In this document: positions 24,631 through 34,015 of the stretch, piece by piece | How positions within the stretch are numbered: position 1 is the first letter of the stretch | Layout of the letters: every line of letters begins with the position of its first letter | Source: Candidatus Sericytochromatia bacterium | Lineage (GTDB): Bacteria; Cyanobacteriota; Sericytochromatia; UBA7694 | Assembly (NCBI GenBank): GCA_018780035.1 | Contig: JADMKE010000020.1 | Location: forward strand, 124,001-188,000 | Direction of reading: 5' to 3' | Length of the DNA stretch: 64,000 nucleotides | The notes under the pieces: model-generated | What the model was told of the DNA's origin: nothing | What the model saw: the letters and a program-made list of their open reading frames with translations, nothing else | Databases searched by the model: none | Program-made: the position numbers and the translations under genes

Positions 24631-25122
24631 ATGCAACCTGTACCCCGTATACTTGGCCTGGATGTTGGCACCCGCACGATTGGCGTGGCGGTCAGCGATC
24701 CCATGGGCTGGTTTGCGCGTGGGGTCACCACGGTGCAGCGCCACTCCTGGAAAGCAGACTTGGCACAATTAAAAGCAATTCTCACTCAGTATGAGGTGGC
24801 GCAATTGGTGGTCGGGCTGCCTTTGGGCAGCAATGGTGAAATGACCGAGCAGGCCCGCTACAGCCGGGGGGCCGCGGAGCGGATTATCAAAGAATTTCCG
24901 CATTTGCAGCTCAGTTATATCGACGAGAGTTACAGCACCGAAAGTGCCAAAGCCAGCCTGCGCGCGACAGGCATGAAGCGCCGCAAACAAAAAGCACTGA
25001 TCGACCAACAGGCGGCGGTACATATTCTGCAAGACTTTCTTGATCAGGAACAACGCCGACAGGAAGCCCAGAACAGAGAAGCCAATCGACAACTTTTGGC
25101 AAATAACAACACGACAAATTGA
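24631..25122 (+). CDS. ruvX: RuvX/YqgF Holliday-junction resolvase-like protein
   Basis: This 163-residue YqgF/RuvX protein has an RNase H-like fold and is implicated in Holliday-junction resolution and/or 16S rRNA 5' maturation in other bacteria. The first catalytic Asp lies in ILGLDVGTRTIGVAVSD, the second motif is VVGLPLGSNGEMTEQA, and SYIDESYSTESA plus the terminal DQQAAVHILQDFL complete the set. ATG 24631 is chosen because GGAG (24622-24625) lies five bases upstream; an in-frame TTG at 24604 lies before that site. Its stop lies 20 bases before aspS, so the two are likely one operon. Confidence 0.92.
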   Translation: MQPVPRILGLDVGTRTIGVAVSDPMGWFARGVTTVQRHSWKADLAQLKAILTQYEVAQLVVGLPLGSNGEMTEQARYSRGAAERIIKEFPHLQLSYIDESYSTESAKASLRATGMKRRKQKALIDQQAAVHILQDFLDQEQRRQEAQNREANRQLLANNNTTN

Positions 25123-25142
25123 TGGACAGGAATATCTCGACA

Positions 25143-26930
25143 ATGAAACTCAAACGCACCCATATGGCAACCGCGCTGTTACAAGCTCCCCTGGGCGAAT
25201 CCGTTACAGTTTGTGGCTGGGTTCAAAGCCGCCGCGACCATGGCGGAGTGGTCTTTGTGGACCTCCGCGACGGTTCAGGTTTAATTCAATTGGTGATGGA
25301 TCCCCAGGTCAATCCCGAGGCCCACACCAGTGCCGACCGACTGCGGGCAGAGTTTGTGGTAGCGGCCAAAGGCCGTCTGCTTGAGCGCGATGCCGACAAG
25401 ATCAATGCCGACCGCCCCACCGGACGCCTGGAAATCAAGGTCGATGAGCTGGAGATTCTCAATACAGCCAAAACCCCGCCCTTTGAAATCGACGACGATT
25501 TAAATGTCGAGGAGAGCCTGCGTCTGAAATACCGCTACCTGGATTTGCGCCGTCCCTCGGTGCAAGAGCGCCTCAAGGTGCGTCACCGCGTGACCCAGAC
25601 CATTCGCAATTACCTTTCTGACCAAGGTTTCTACGAAATCGAAACCCCGATGCTGATCAAAACCACCCCCGAAGGCGCACGCGACTATTTGGTGCCCAGC
25701 CGCGTACATCCCGGCCATTTTTATGCCCTGCCCCAGTCGCCCCAAATCTACAAACAGATTCTCATGGTTGCAGGCTTGGAGCGCTATTTCCAGATTGCCC
25801 GCTGCTTCCGCGACGAAGACCTGCGTGCCGACCGCCAGCCCGAATTTACCCAACTCGATTTGGAAATGTCGTTTGTGGATGAAGAAGACGTGCGCGGCAT
25901 GAACGAAGGCCTGATTGCCCACCTCTTTAAAGAAATTCTCAATGTCGAAGTCAAATTGCCACTGCCTGTGCTGGCCTACGACGACGCCATGGCCCGTTAT
26001 GGTTCCGACAAACCCGACACCCGCTTTGGGCTGGAATTGGTGGACTTTACCGAGATCATGAAAACCGCTGAATTTCAGGCCTTTGCCTCGGTCGCCCAGA
26101 GTGGCGGCCTGATCAAAGGCATCCGCCTTGAAGGGGCGGCAGAACAGATGACCCGCAATGAACTCGACCAATTGCGCAGCCGCAGCATTCGCTACGGTGG
26201 CAAAGGCCTGGTCTGGTTTATTTACAAACCCGAGGGTCTGACCTCTCCCGTGGCCAAATTCTTCAGCGAAAGCGAGCTCAACGCCATTCAGACAGTCTCA
26301 GGCGCCCAGACAGGAGACATTGTGATCATGATGGCCGACAAAGCCAAAGTCGTGCACGATGTGTTGGGCCGCCTGCGTTTAGACCTCGGTGAGCGCTTCA
26401 ATCTGATCGACAAGACCCGCTGGGACATTCTCTGGGTCAATGCCTTCCCGATGTTTGAATGGGATGAAAAAAGCGGCAATTGGCTGGCCCAGCACCACCC
26501 CTTTACCTCCCCCAAACCCGAACATATCGAAAAATTGTTCAGCGATCCCGGTGCCGTGCGCGCCCAGGCCTACGATTTGGTCATCAATGGCGTGGAAATG
26601 TCGAGCGGCAGCGTTCGTGTGCACAACCGCGACTTGCAAGAAAAAATCTTCCAGGCCATGCAAATCCCCGAAGAAGAAGCGTTAAACAAATTTGGCTTTA
26701 TGCTCGGAGCCTTTGATTACGGTGCACCGCCCCACGGCGGTATGGGCTATGGTCTCGATCGCTTGGTGATGCTGATGACAGGCCAGGAGACGATCCGCGA
26801 AGTGATCGCCTTCCCCAAAACCCAGGCGGCCAGTTGTCTGATGACCGACGCCCCAGGCACGGCCTCGAAAGAGCAGATGGAAGAACTACATCTGCGCACT
26901 GTGATGCCCCAGCCCAAGGCGCAAAGCTAA
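25143..26930 (+). CDS. aspS: aspartyl-tRNA synthetase
   Basis: This is a 595-residue bacterial-type AspRS, which charges tRNA-Asp with aspartate. It contains the N-terminal OB-fold (GWVQSRRDHGGVVFVDLRD), class II motif 2 (CFRDEDLRADRQPEFTQLD), the bacterial GAD insertion, and motif 3 (GLDRLVMLMTGQETIREVI). The SCLMTDAPG near the end is typical of the bacterial enzyme. ATG 25143 is supported by AGGAA (25128-25132) ten bases before it and by alignment length. It follows ruvX by 20 bases. No gatCAB genes are visible, so whether it also mischarges tRNA-Asn cannot be judged. Confidence 0.97.
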   Translation: MKLKRTHMATALLQAPLGESVTVCGWVQSRRDHGGVVFVDLRDGSGLIQLVMDPQVNPEAHTSADRLRAEFVVAAKGRLLERDADKINADRPTGRLEIKVDELEILNTAKTPPFEIDDDLNVEESLRLKYRYLDLRRPSVQERLKVRHRVTQTIRNYLSDQGFYEIETPMLIKTTPEGARDYLVPSRVHPGHFYALPQSPQIYKQILMVAGLERYFQIARCFRDEDLRADRQPEFTQLDLEMSFVDEEDVRGMNEGLIAHLFKEILNVEVKLPLPVLAYDDAMARYGSDKPDTRFGLELVDFTEIMKTAEFQAFASVAQSGGLIKGIRLEGAAEQMTRNELDQLRSRSIRYGGKGLVWFIYKPEGLTSPVAKFFSESELNAIQTVSGAQTGDIVIMMADKAKVVHDVLGRLRLDLGERFNLIDKTRWDILWVNAFPMFEWDEKSGNWLAQHHPFTSPKPEHIEKLFSDPGAVRAQAYDLVINGVEMSSGSVRVHNRDLQEKIFQAMQIPEEEALNKFGFMLGAFDYGAPPHGGMGYGLDRLVMLMTGQETIREVIAFPKTQAASCLMTDAPGTASKEQMEELHLRTVMPQPKAQS

Positions 26931-26982
26931 AGGTCAGCTAAAGCCAACTAAAGGCCCTAAACAAACAGAAACGGAGCCCTGC

Positions 26983-28944
26983 GTGAGAGAAGAAGAGGCC
27001 CATCGGGAAATAGAGCGATTGACAGACACCGTGACTGCCATCGCCTCCAATTGGGACGAACGCGCCCCTACCCTTTTGGCCTCTTCACTCGGCTCTTTTT
27101 CGATCCCAACCCTGCTTGAGATCATTGCACGCACCCCCGAGACCCCAGCTGAAGACGAATTGCACCTGACTTTGGCCAAAATGGTGCTGGCCCGCTATGC
27201 CAAAGAAGACGGCGATCTCGATGAAATGCGCTCTGAACTCTGGGAAGTGCTCAACGCCGACGACGCCCGCACCCCCGTTTTGCGCACATTTTTGCACCAT
27301 ATTCAAGATATTTCCGCCCAGCAATTGCGCACCCATCCTTCGCGCGAGACCTACCGCTCGATCCGCTTGCTGGCTGACGAAATTTTGCTCGAAATGCGCA
27401 ACCGCCCGTTGCAGCCTGTGCCACGCCGCCGCCGCAGGCCTTTGGCGATCAAATTGGCGCGCACCTCAGAATTGCCAGACATCTCAAATTTGACCTTTGA
27501 ACCTGTGGATAAACTCGTCTCTCCCAAGCGCCACACCAATACCCTGTCTTCGTTGCCTGAGTCGATCCAATTGCCCCTGCCCCGCGCGGTGCGCGAAACT
27601 GCAATCGATTTCGAAAAGATCCCCGACTTTTACACCCAGGCGGAAACCCTGATGGAGTGGCTGCCCCCGCTCTTTGCCCTGCTGGAGCATTGGCAAGACG
27701 AAAAAAGCCCCTTTGCCTTGGCTGAGCTGATTCAAACCCTCTCAATCCGGGAGATTTTGACTTATTCAGCCTATCTCTTGCCCCACAGCAATCAAGAGAG
27801 CTTTTTAAGATATGTCAGTATTTTGCTGCATCTCAAACTGGTCTCTGGGGTGCCCTTGCCCATTTTGACGGAAGAGCTGCGGCTTTTGGTGACTGAGCCC
27901 GAACCCGCAGTTGAGCGCATCTTGACGGCCATCATCTATTATATGTTCTGCAGCAGCCATTCCTTTTTTGCGATTCAAGAACAGGCGCTCAAACGGCTCG
28001 AAAACCAGCAGGAAAGCTATCTCTTTCACCGCATCTCTCAGGAGTGGACCGCAAATAAACTGATCCGCAATTTTCTCAGGGCCTCACTGACCCGCTCCGA
28101 TCAATATACGGTGAAGAACCTAAGCCCCTTTGATTGGGAATTTGTCTTTTTTATTCTCAACCGGGGCTGGGGTCAAAGTGTGATGCGTGATGTCTACGGG
28201 GTTTTTCATGGCAGCTCGGTCTTTGCCGACCATATTGTGCTGCCAGATACCAGCAAAGGTTTTGGTCAAATACGCGAACCCGGCAAAGGGGTCTCTTTGA
28301 CCTTGGCCACCCAACAGATCTCAGATTTGCTGCTCAGTCACAGCAAAATCACCCCCGAGACCAGTCTGCGCACCTCCCATATTGAACAATTCTCGCAAGA
28401 GCGTTGGCGCAAAGATGTGCTCAAAAAAGAGCTGCGTCCGACCCTCAATGCCCCCACCCTCAAACGGGTCGAGCGCTTTGTGCAGCAGGTCTTCCAGCGC
28501 GGGCAATCCGAGCATTTGGCCCTGGAGCAGGTGGCACAATTGGTGAGCCGAGAGGCCCTGATCGCCTTCGCCTATTTGCCGCTGGACCGCCTGTCCTGGT
28601 TTCTCTACGAGTTCAGCCAGTTTCTCTGGCGAGAATCCGACAAAAACCCGACTTATTTGCTCGAAATCTGCAAAGGCATGTTAAACGCCTTGTTGCAGGT
28701 CTTTATTCAGGAATTCTGGAGCAAACGCGAACACGAGGCTGAGGCCCTGCTCAATGCGCTCTGGGAGGGCTGGTACTCCAGCCTGCTCGACTATTGCGGT
28801 TTACATCTGGAAATGCCTGAGTTAATTGAACAGATCCGCGATTTGATGAAAGAGCAAATCCCCAAATTGCGGGACAAATATCTCGAACCTGCCCGGCGTC
28901 AATTCTTTGAACAATTTGAAAGCCGACTGGAGACCGCCGGATGA
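26983..28944 (+). CDS. large helical protein of unknown function
   Basis: I do not recognise this 653-residue protein. It is predicted almost wholly helical and soluble, with charged N- and C-termini. A basic patch PVPRRRRRP lies near residue 148, and many helices rich in Leu, Glu and Arg suggest a repeat scaffold. There is no signal peptide or membrane segment, although a short hydrophobic stretch (ILTAIIYYMFC) is present near the middle. It starts with GTG 26983, six bases after GGAG (26973-26976). Its last codons overlap the next gene, an L,D-transpeptidase, by four bases (ATGA), implying linked production; a role in cell-wall work is possible but unproven. It lies 52 bases after aspS. Confidence 0.75.
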   Translation: MREEEAHREIERLTDTVTAIASNWDERAPTLLASSLGSFSIPTLLEIIARTPETPAEDELHLTLAKMVLARYAKEDGDLDEMRSELWEVLNADDARTPVLRTFLHHIQDISAQQLRTHPSRETYRSIRLLADEILLEMRNRPLQPVPRRRRRPLAIKLARTSELPDISNLTFEPVDKLVSPKRHTNTLSSLPESIQLPLPRAVRETAIDFEKIPDFYTQAETLMEWLPPLFALLEHWQDEKSPFALAELIQTLSIREILTYSAYLLPHSNQESFLRYVSILLHLKLVSGVPLPILTEELRLLVTEPEPAVERILTAIIYYMFCSSHSFFAIQEQALKRLENQQESYLFHRISQEWTANKLIRNFLRASLTRSDQYTVKNLSPFDWEFVFFILNRGWGQSVMRDVYGVFHGSSVFADHIVLPDTSKGFGQIREPGKGVSLTLATQQISDLLLSHSKITPETSLRTSHIEQFSQERWRKDVLKKELRPTLNAPTLKRVERFVQQVFQRGQSEHLALEQVAQLVSREALIAFAYLPLDRLSWFLYEFSQFLWRESDKNPTYLLEICKGMLNALLQVFIQEFWSKREHEAEALLNALWEGWYSSLLDYCGLHLEMPELIEQIRDLMKEQIPKLRDKYLEPARRQFFEQFESRLETAG

Positions 28945-29717
28945 GCGGATTTTTTGGCTTTTGGGCTTTTTTATTGGCCATCGGACTGCAAACCAGCCCC
29001 ACGACACCTCCCGCAGGCCCCATTCCGCCAGAAGCCCGGCAGATGATCCGCGTGCTCAGCGCCGATTGGAGCGCCGTACCCGCCAGCTTGCAGCGCTATG
29101 AGCGCAGCTCAGACAAGGCCCCCTGGCAAGCAGTCGGCCCAGAGATTCCCACCGTGCTGGGCAAAAAAGGCCTGGGCTGGGGCCGAGGTTTGCACAATCC
29201 AGCCGACGCACTCAATGGGGACTTTCGCAAAGAGGGCGACAAACGCGCCCCAGCGGGGGTGTTCTCACTCGGCACTGTCTTTGGCTTGGCCAGCCCCCCA
29301 TCCGTGGCCCCTTGGCTCAAAATGCCCTACCTCACCCTGACCGACTCGATGCGCTGCATTGGTGCCAATGAATCCAGCCTGTATAACCAGATTGTCGATA
29401 GCAAAAAGGTCAAAAAAGACTGGAAAGATGACTCAGACAACGAGTATATGCGCCTCGATGCGATCCGCGACGAAGGGGCCTACCGCTGGGGGATTTTTGT
29501 CAATCACAATACCCCCCACACCGATCGGATCTCAGGCTCGTGTATTTTTATTCACCTCTGGAAAGGGGATGGATCTGGCACCTCTGGCTGCACCGCCATG
29601 GCCAAAGAGCAGATTGAAATTCTGCTCAGATGGCTGGATCAGGCAAAACACCCTGTCTTGGTCCAATTGCCTCAAGCAGAATATACGCGGCTGAAACAGG
29701 CTTGGGAATTGCCCTAA
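28941..29717 (+). CDS. L,D-transpeptidase (YkuD family)
   Basis: This 258-residue exported enzyme of the YkuD fold forms or edits 3-3 peptidoglycan cross-links or anchors proteins to the wall. A hydrophobic N-terminus (GFFGFWAFLLAIGLQT) is a signal or anchor. The family pattern EGDKRAPAGVFSLG is followed by the active site, His205 in IFIHLWKG and nucleophile Cys217 in SGTSGCTAM. This is the YafK/L,D-peptidase-like branch rather than a LysM-type enzyme; no wall-binding domain is present. The start overlaps the preceding unknown gene by four bases. It converges with the Fur-type gene, three bases apart; AATTGCC/GGCAATT (29707-29738) is a weak shared hairpin. Confidence 0.85.
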   Translation: MSGFFGFWAFLLAIGLQTSPTTPPAGPIPPEARQMIRVLSADWSAVPASLQRYERSSDKAPWQAVGPEIPTVLGKKGLGWGRGLHNPADALNGDFRKEGDKRAPAGVFSLGTVFGLASPPSVAPWLKMPYLTLTDSMRCIGANESSLYNQIVDSKKVKKDWKDDSDNEYMRLDAIRDEGAYRWGIFVNHNTPHTDRISGSCIFIHLWKGDGSGTSGCTAMAKEQIEILLRWLDQAKHPVLVQLPQAEYTRLKQAWELP

Positions 29718-29720
29718 CCC

Positions 29721-30179
29721 CTACTCCCTCTGGCAATTGGCACAAATGCCATAAAACTCCAAGCTGTGATGCACCTGGGTATAGCCCCGGTCGCGCACGA
29801 GTTTTTCCAGTTCGCGCACAAAACAGAGGTCGATCAGCTCCAATTTGCGGCATTTGCGGCAGATAATGTGGTGGTGGTGGTCTTCGTCTTGGCCCACGAG
29901 TTCAAAACGCGCCATGCCATCGCCAAAGTCACATTGGCGCACCAGATCGAGATCTTCAAAGGCCGCCATATTGCGGTAGATGGTGGCAGGGTCACAGGGG
30001 GTATCGTGGAGTTTAACTGCCAATTCTTCAATGGTAAAGGGCCCGTGTTCATGCACGAGAATTTCGAGCAGGGCACGCCGGGGCCGGGTTAATTTGAGGC
30101 GCGAATCGCGCAGTAGGGCCAAAACCTGTTCGAGGCGGGCTGCTTGATCAGCATGCGAGTAGGTGTGGGGGTGAGACAT
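29721..30179 (-). CDS. Fur family transcriptional regulator
   Basis: This 152-residue metalloregulator of the Fur/PerR/Zur family has a winged helix with LKLTRPRRALLEILVHEHGPF and recognition-helix region DPATIYRNMAAFEDLDLV. The metal sites are the His-rich loop EDHHHHIICRKC and the C-terminal CANC. The two CxxC pairs form the structural zinc site. The sequence cannot tell iron, peroxide, manganese and zinc sensing apart. No obvious target gene for metal uptake is adjacent; the regulated genes must lie elsewhere or include its own gene. The intergenic region before it has a run of TTTTAGG-like repeats. Confidence 0.9.
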   Translation of the reverse strand: MSHPHTYSHADQAARLEQVLALLRDSRLKLTRPRRALLEILVHEHGPFTIEELAVKLHDTPCDPATIYRNMAAFEDLDLVRQCDFGDGMARFELVGQDEDHHHHIICRKCRKLELIDLCFVRELEKLVRDRGYTQVHHSLEFYGICANCQRE

Positions 30180-30495
30180 GGTGGGGATTGAGTTCTAGGT
30201 TTTAGGGATTAGATTTTAGGTTAGCGGGGAAGGGGCAAGACACAGAGGTATGATGCCTTGAATCAGTGAGAAGCGTCAAGCTTTGGAGAGAGATTCACTT
30301 GTTCACGTAAACTGAGTTATCCGTGCTCGCTCACAAATTGAGCAAACCTGTCGGTCATTCATTGTTTCCTGTATAATTTTCATCGTATGAGCAGCGTATG
30401 AAGAGCTAAATTTAAGAGACACCTTCACACTTAAAAAAGCGGGCGCTAATGATGGATCTCATTATGACAGAACCGCAAATCAGGAAATAATTGTC
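30180..30495. other. intergenic region between Fur gene and hybrid kinase
   Basis: This 316-base stretch is without a gene. It holds two TTTTAGG copies about 30198-30221, a perfect -10 box TATAAT (30372-30377) for the kinase, and a direct heptamer repeat CGTATGA (30384-30390 and 30395-30401) just downstream of it, which could be a regulator site. I see no RNA gene or small ORF with a credible ribosome-binding site. Confidence 0.5.
30372..30377 (+). promoter_or_regulatory. -10 box of the hybrid kinase gene
   Basis: A perfect TATAAT lies about 119 bases before the GTG start. No good -35 hexamer lies at standard spacing, so activation or an alternative sigma factor is possible. Confidence 0.35.
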
Positions 30496-33400
30496 GTGAG
30501 AAATAACCGCCTTAAGTTACTGGTCGTTGGCAATAATCAAGACAATTTAGAAACCCTTAAATCCCTCATCGATGAGACGTTACCTGAGCTCCATTTAATC
30601 AATGCATTGAGCGGCGAAGAGGGCCTCGATCAAGCCTGGATCGAAGCCCCCGATGTCATCCTTCTTGACATGGCGCAGCCAGAAATGGAGTCGTATGAGA
30701 TTTGCCGAAAGTTAAAAGCAGATCAAAGATTGAAGTCTATTCCGGTCGTCTTTTTGACCACAACAGAAACCGATCAAACAAGCCTCGCCAAAGCCGCTGA
30801 CCTTGGGGCCGACGCGTTTCTTCGCTTACCGCTCGATGCCATCAGCTTAAAAATTCAGATGAATGCCATGGCCAGGCTCAAAATTGCAAATTTGGCCGAG
30901 GGGACCACAGGAGCAAACAATGATTTTTTGGTTGATATTATCGAAAGTTTGGGGCAGCCGGTGTTTGTTAAAGATCATCAGCACAGGTTCTTATTTGTCA
31001 ATGCTGCTTTCTGTGACCTTTTTGGCTTAAACAGAAATCAAATCATTGGCAAAACCCTGACTGAAGAAGTGTCTCCGGATGAGCGCGAATTTTTTCTAAA
31101 TATTGACAACGAAGTGCTTTTGAATGGAAGAAAGAGTGTGGTCGAAGAATCACTGACCCTCCGCGGATATTTACAAGGGCTATTTTTGACCACAAAGACC
31201 CGTTATATCAATAAAAATGGGGAAAAATTTTTGATTGGAGTCATTCAGGATATTACAGAACGCAAAGCGATTGAAAATGAATTACATCGCAGTAGTCTCT
31301 TGCTCGAAAACTCGCAAGCGATCGCCAAAGTGGGTGGATGGGAATTGGATTTCACGACAAATCAACTGTTTTGGACCGCTGAAACCTATCGGATATTTGA
31401 CACTTCACCTGACGAGTTTAACCCGACAGCAGACGTGAGTTTCAACTATTTTTTACCTGAATCTCGCAGAATATTCTCAGCAGTTCTGCAGGCTGCGATT
31501 GAACATGGAGAGGGTTTCGACCTAAACTTAGAAGTTTTGACTGCCAAAAACCGCCGGATTGACGTTCGCATGACGTGTGTCGTGACATTCGAGCAAGGGC
31601 GTCCAGCGAAGCTGACAGGGAGCTTTCAGGATATTACCCAACAGAAACGAGCCGAAGCTGAGCTTCACTCAAAAGACATCCAATTCAGAAAACTCTCTGA
31701 TAATATTCCCGACATGATTTATCAATTTACCCGGCGGCCTGACGGGACTTATTGTGTTCCCATCGCTTCAAAAGGAATCGAAAATATTTTTGGCTGCACC
31801 CCGGAAGATGTCAAAGCGGATTTTGCAGCCATAGCCAAGGTTCTTCACCCAGAAGACAGCGCCAGAGTGATCCATGAGATTGAAGCTTCAGCCAAACACC
31901 TGTCTGATTTTATGTGTGAGTTTCGGGTACACATTCCCGGTCGAGAAATACAATGGATTTTATCCAGATCGAAACCTGAAAAATTACCCGATGGCAGTAT
32001 TACTTGGTTTGGGTTTAATGTTGATATCACCAAACAAAAACTCATAGAGCAAAAATTACAAGAATATCAGCAAAAATTAGAACAAGTCATAGACGTAAAG
32101 ACAGATGAACTTCAGACCAGTGAGCGCCATTTCCGCCATCTGGTAGAGGGTGTTAAACAAGATTATTTCTTTTTTACAATTGGACCTGAGGGTGTGCTCA
32201 CGTATTTGAGTCCCTCTGCGGAAACATTTTTTGGTCAGAGCATGGACACATTGCTGGGCAAGTCTGGCAATGAGTTGCTGCACTTGGAGAATGTAGGCCC
32301 ACTGTATCAGCATGCTTTCAAAGGAATGAATATTGATGATCAGAATCCCCCGCCCTTTGAAATTGATCTGACCCTTCGGGAAAAAAAACAATACCTTGAG
32401 ATCAGTGAACATATCACCAGAAATGAGATGAACACTGTGATTGCTGAAGAAGGCGTGATCAAGGATATCACCCGCCAAAAAAGGGTTGAACAGGACCTCA
32501 GAGAGGCGATTGAATCAGCCAAAATCGCTTCGCAGGCGAAATCCATGTTTCTGGCGAATATGTCCCATGAGATACGCACCCCGATGAATGCCATTCTCGG
32601 CTTTAGTGAGTTGATGCAGGAGCAGTCCAAGGAACCCCGTTTTCAAAAATACCTGGAAGCCATCAATTCCAGTGGCAAGGCCTTGCTCAGAATCATCAAT
32701 GAAATCCTCGACATTGCTAAAATCGAGTCGGGTAAGTTGACCCTTAACCCTGAGCCGGTCAACCTCTGCCATATCATCGATGAAATAAAAGTTTTATTGG
32801 AACGGTCTTTTGTACAAAAAGGTCTTCATTTTCATGTGGAAACCTCGGCAGAATTGCCGGCGTATCTGGAGTTGGATGCCCTTCGCTTGCGTCAGGTTCT
32901 CTTAAATTTGCTGGGGAATGCGCTCAAATTTACATTTGAAGGCGAAGTAAGTCTTAAGCTGGATTTTGTGCCTCAGAATGCCGATGGGGGCTGTTTAACA
33001 CTGACTGTTCAAGATACAGGTGTCGGTATTTCAGAAGAAAATCAAAAGCGGATTTTCAAAGCGTTTGAACAAGTTATCGATCCCATGCACCCTTTTTCAA
33101 GTGGGACAGGCTTGGGGCTTGCGATCACGCAGAGTTTGGTCGATCTGATGGGCGGAAAGTTGCAGATGCGCAGTATTGTCGGGCAAGGGACGTGTTTTAC
33201 TGTCGTGCTGCCAGAGGTTCAACTGGCAGCATTTGTTGCCGCAGAGCCGATTCAAGCCCCCATGGATCTGAGTCTGTTTCAAGCTGCTCAGGTTTTGATT
33301 GCAGATGACGTACCTGACAATCTGCTTTTACTTGAATCACTGTTAGAATCCAGCCCCTTAAAATTAATGGTGGCTCACAATGGACGTGAAGCCTGTGAAA

Positions 33401-33978
33401 TTGCTCAGACGATGCATCCGGACTTGATTCTGATGGATATAAAAATGCCTGAAATGGATGGCGTTCAAGCCCTGCAACAGCTCAAGAGCCAAGCTGAAAC
33501 CCAGTCGATTCCAGTGGTTGCACTCACGGCTTACTCTCTGAAACAAGATCAAGAAAGCCTATTGAAAAAGGGCTTTGATGCTTTTTTGTCTAAGCCTGTG
33601 CAAAAATCCGACTTGTTGAGATGTCTAAAAAACTTTCTGCCCAGCCGAGAAAGGGCCTCCGAAACAACCCCAACAGACAGCGTTTTTTCAGAAGTGCCAC
33701 TGACAGTTGAAGCAAAGACACAATTGCAGAAACGTCTCTATGAGCAATGGTTGCCCCGTTGGGAAACGATCAAGGACTCAATTGTGATCAATGATCTGGA
33801 GTCTTTTGCCACAGAGCTTCAGGAGCTGGCAAAGGCCTATCAGTCAGTTGAACTACAAAAATTCACCCAGCGCTTGCTGATGCAAATCGGCCAATTTGCC
33901 TTCGAACGGAGCCAAGAAACGCTCAGTCATTTTCCTGATTTGGTGGCCTCCATTTTTGTTGATCAGGTTCCCGTTTGA
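30496..33978 (+). CDS. hybrid sensor histidine kinase/response regulator with PAS domains
   Basis: This 1160-residue cytoplasmic signalling protein has a receiver domain at residues of about 5-125 with Asp58 (VILLDMA), then three to four PAS/PAC modules to about residue 670 (DITERKAIENEL, DITQQKRAEAEL and VDITKQKLIEQKL mark their ends). The HisKA follows with His691 (MSHEIRTPMNAILG), then HATPase with NALKF, DTGVGIS and GTGLGLAI. A second receiver has Asp981 (LILMDIKMPEMDG). The last 110 residues form a helical tail without an Hpt histidine. There are no membrane segments, so it senses something inside the cell. GTG start with AGGAA nine bases before. No separate response regulator is adjacent. 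Confidence 0.92.
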   Translation: MRNNRLKLLVVGNNQDNLETLKSLIDETLPELHLINALSGEEGLDQAWIEAPDVILLDMAQPEMESYEICRKLKADQRLKSIPVVFLTTTETDQTSLAKAADLGADAFLRLPLDAISLKIQMNAMARLKIANLAEGTTGANNDFLVDIIESLGQPVFVKDHQHRFLFVNAAFCDLFGLNRNQIIGKTLTEEVSPDEREFFLNIDNEVLLNGRKSVVEESLTLRGYLQGLFLTTKTRYINKNGEKFLIGVIQDITERKAIENELHRSSLLLENSQAIAKVGGWELDFTTNQLFWTAETYRIFDTSPDEFNPTADVSFNYFLPESRRIFSAVLQAAIEHGEGFDLNLEVLTAKNRRIDVRMTCVVTFEQGRPAKLTGSFQDITQQKRAEAELHSKDIQFRKLSDNIPDMIYQFTRRPDGTYCVPIASKGIENIFGCTPEDVKADFAAIAKVLHPEDSARVIHEIEASAKHLSDFMCEFRVHIPGREIQWILSRSKPEKLPDGSITWFGFNVDITKQKLIEQKLQEYQQKLEQVIDVKTDELQTSERHFRHLVEGVKQDYFFFTIGPEGVLTYLSPSAETFFGQSMDTLLGKSGNELLHLENVGPLYQHAFKGMNIDDQNPPPFEIDLTLREKKQYLEISEHITRNEMNTVIAEEGVIKDITRQKRVEQDLREAIESAKIASQAKSMFLANMSHEIRTPMNAILGFSELMQEQSKEPRFQKYLEAINSSGKALLRIINEILDIAKIESGKLTLNPEPVNLCHIIDEIKVLLERSFVQKGLHFHVETSAELPAYLELDALRLRQVLLNLLGNALKFTFEGEVSLKLDFVPQNADGGCLTLTVQDTGVGISEENQKRIFKAFEQVIDPMHPFSSGTGLGLAITQSLVDLMGGKLQMRSIVGQGTCFTVVLPEVQLAAFVAAEPIQAPMDLSLFQAAQVLIADDVPDNLLLLESLLESSPLKLMVAHNGREACEIAQTMHPDLILMDIKMPEMDGVQALQQLKSQAETQSIPVVALTAYSLKQDQESLLKKGFDAFLSKPVQKSDLLRCLKNFLPSRERASETTPTDSVFSEVPLTVEAKTQLQKRLYEQWLPRWETIKDSIVINDLESFATELQELAKAYQSVELQKFTQRLLMQIGQFAFERSQETLSHFPDLVASIFVDQVPV

Positions 33979-34015
33979 ATCGACAAGGGCATGTTTTTCA
34001 CAAAAGACAATGGTT

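Noticed and set aside
29707-29738. AATTGCC/GGCAATT hairpin between the L,D-transpeptidase and Fur genes
   Set aside because: Seven-base stem, 18-base loop and no T-run; too weak to list as a terminator.
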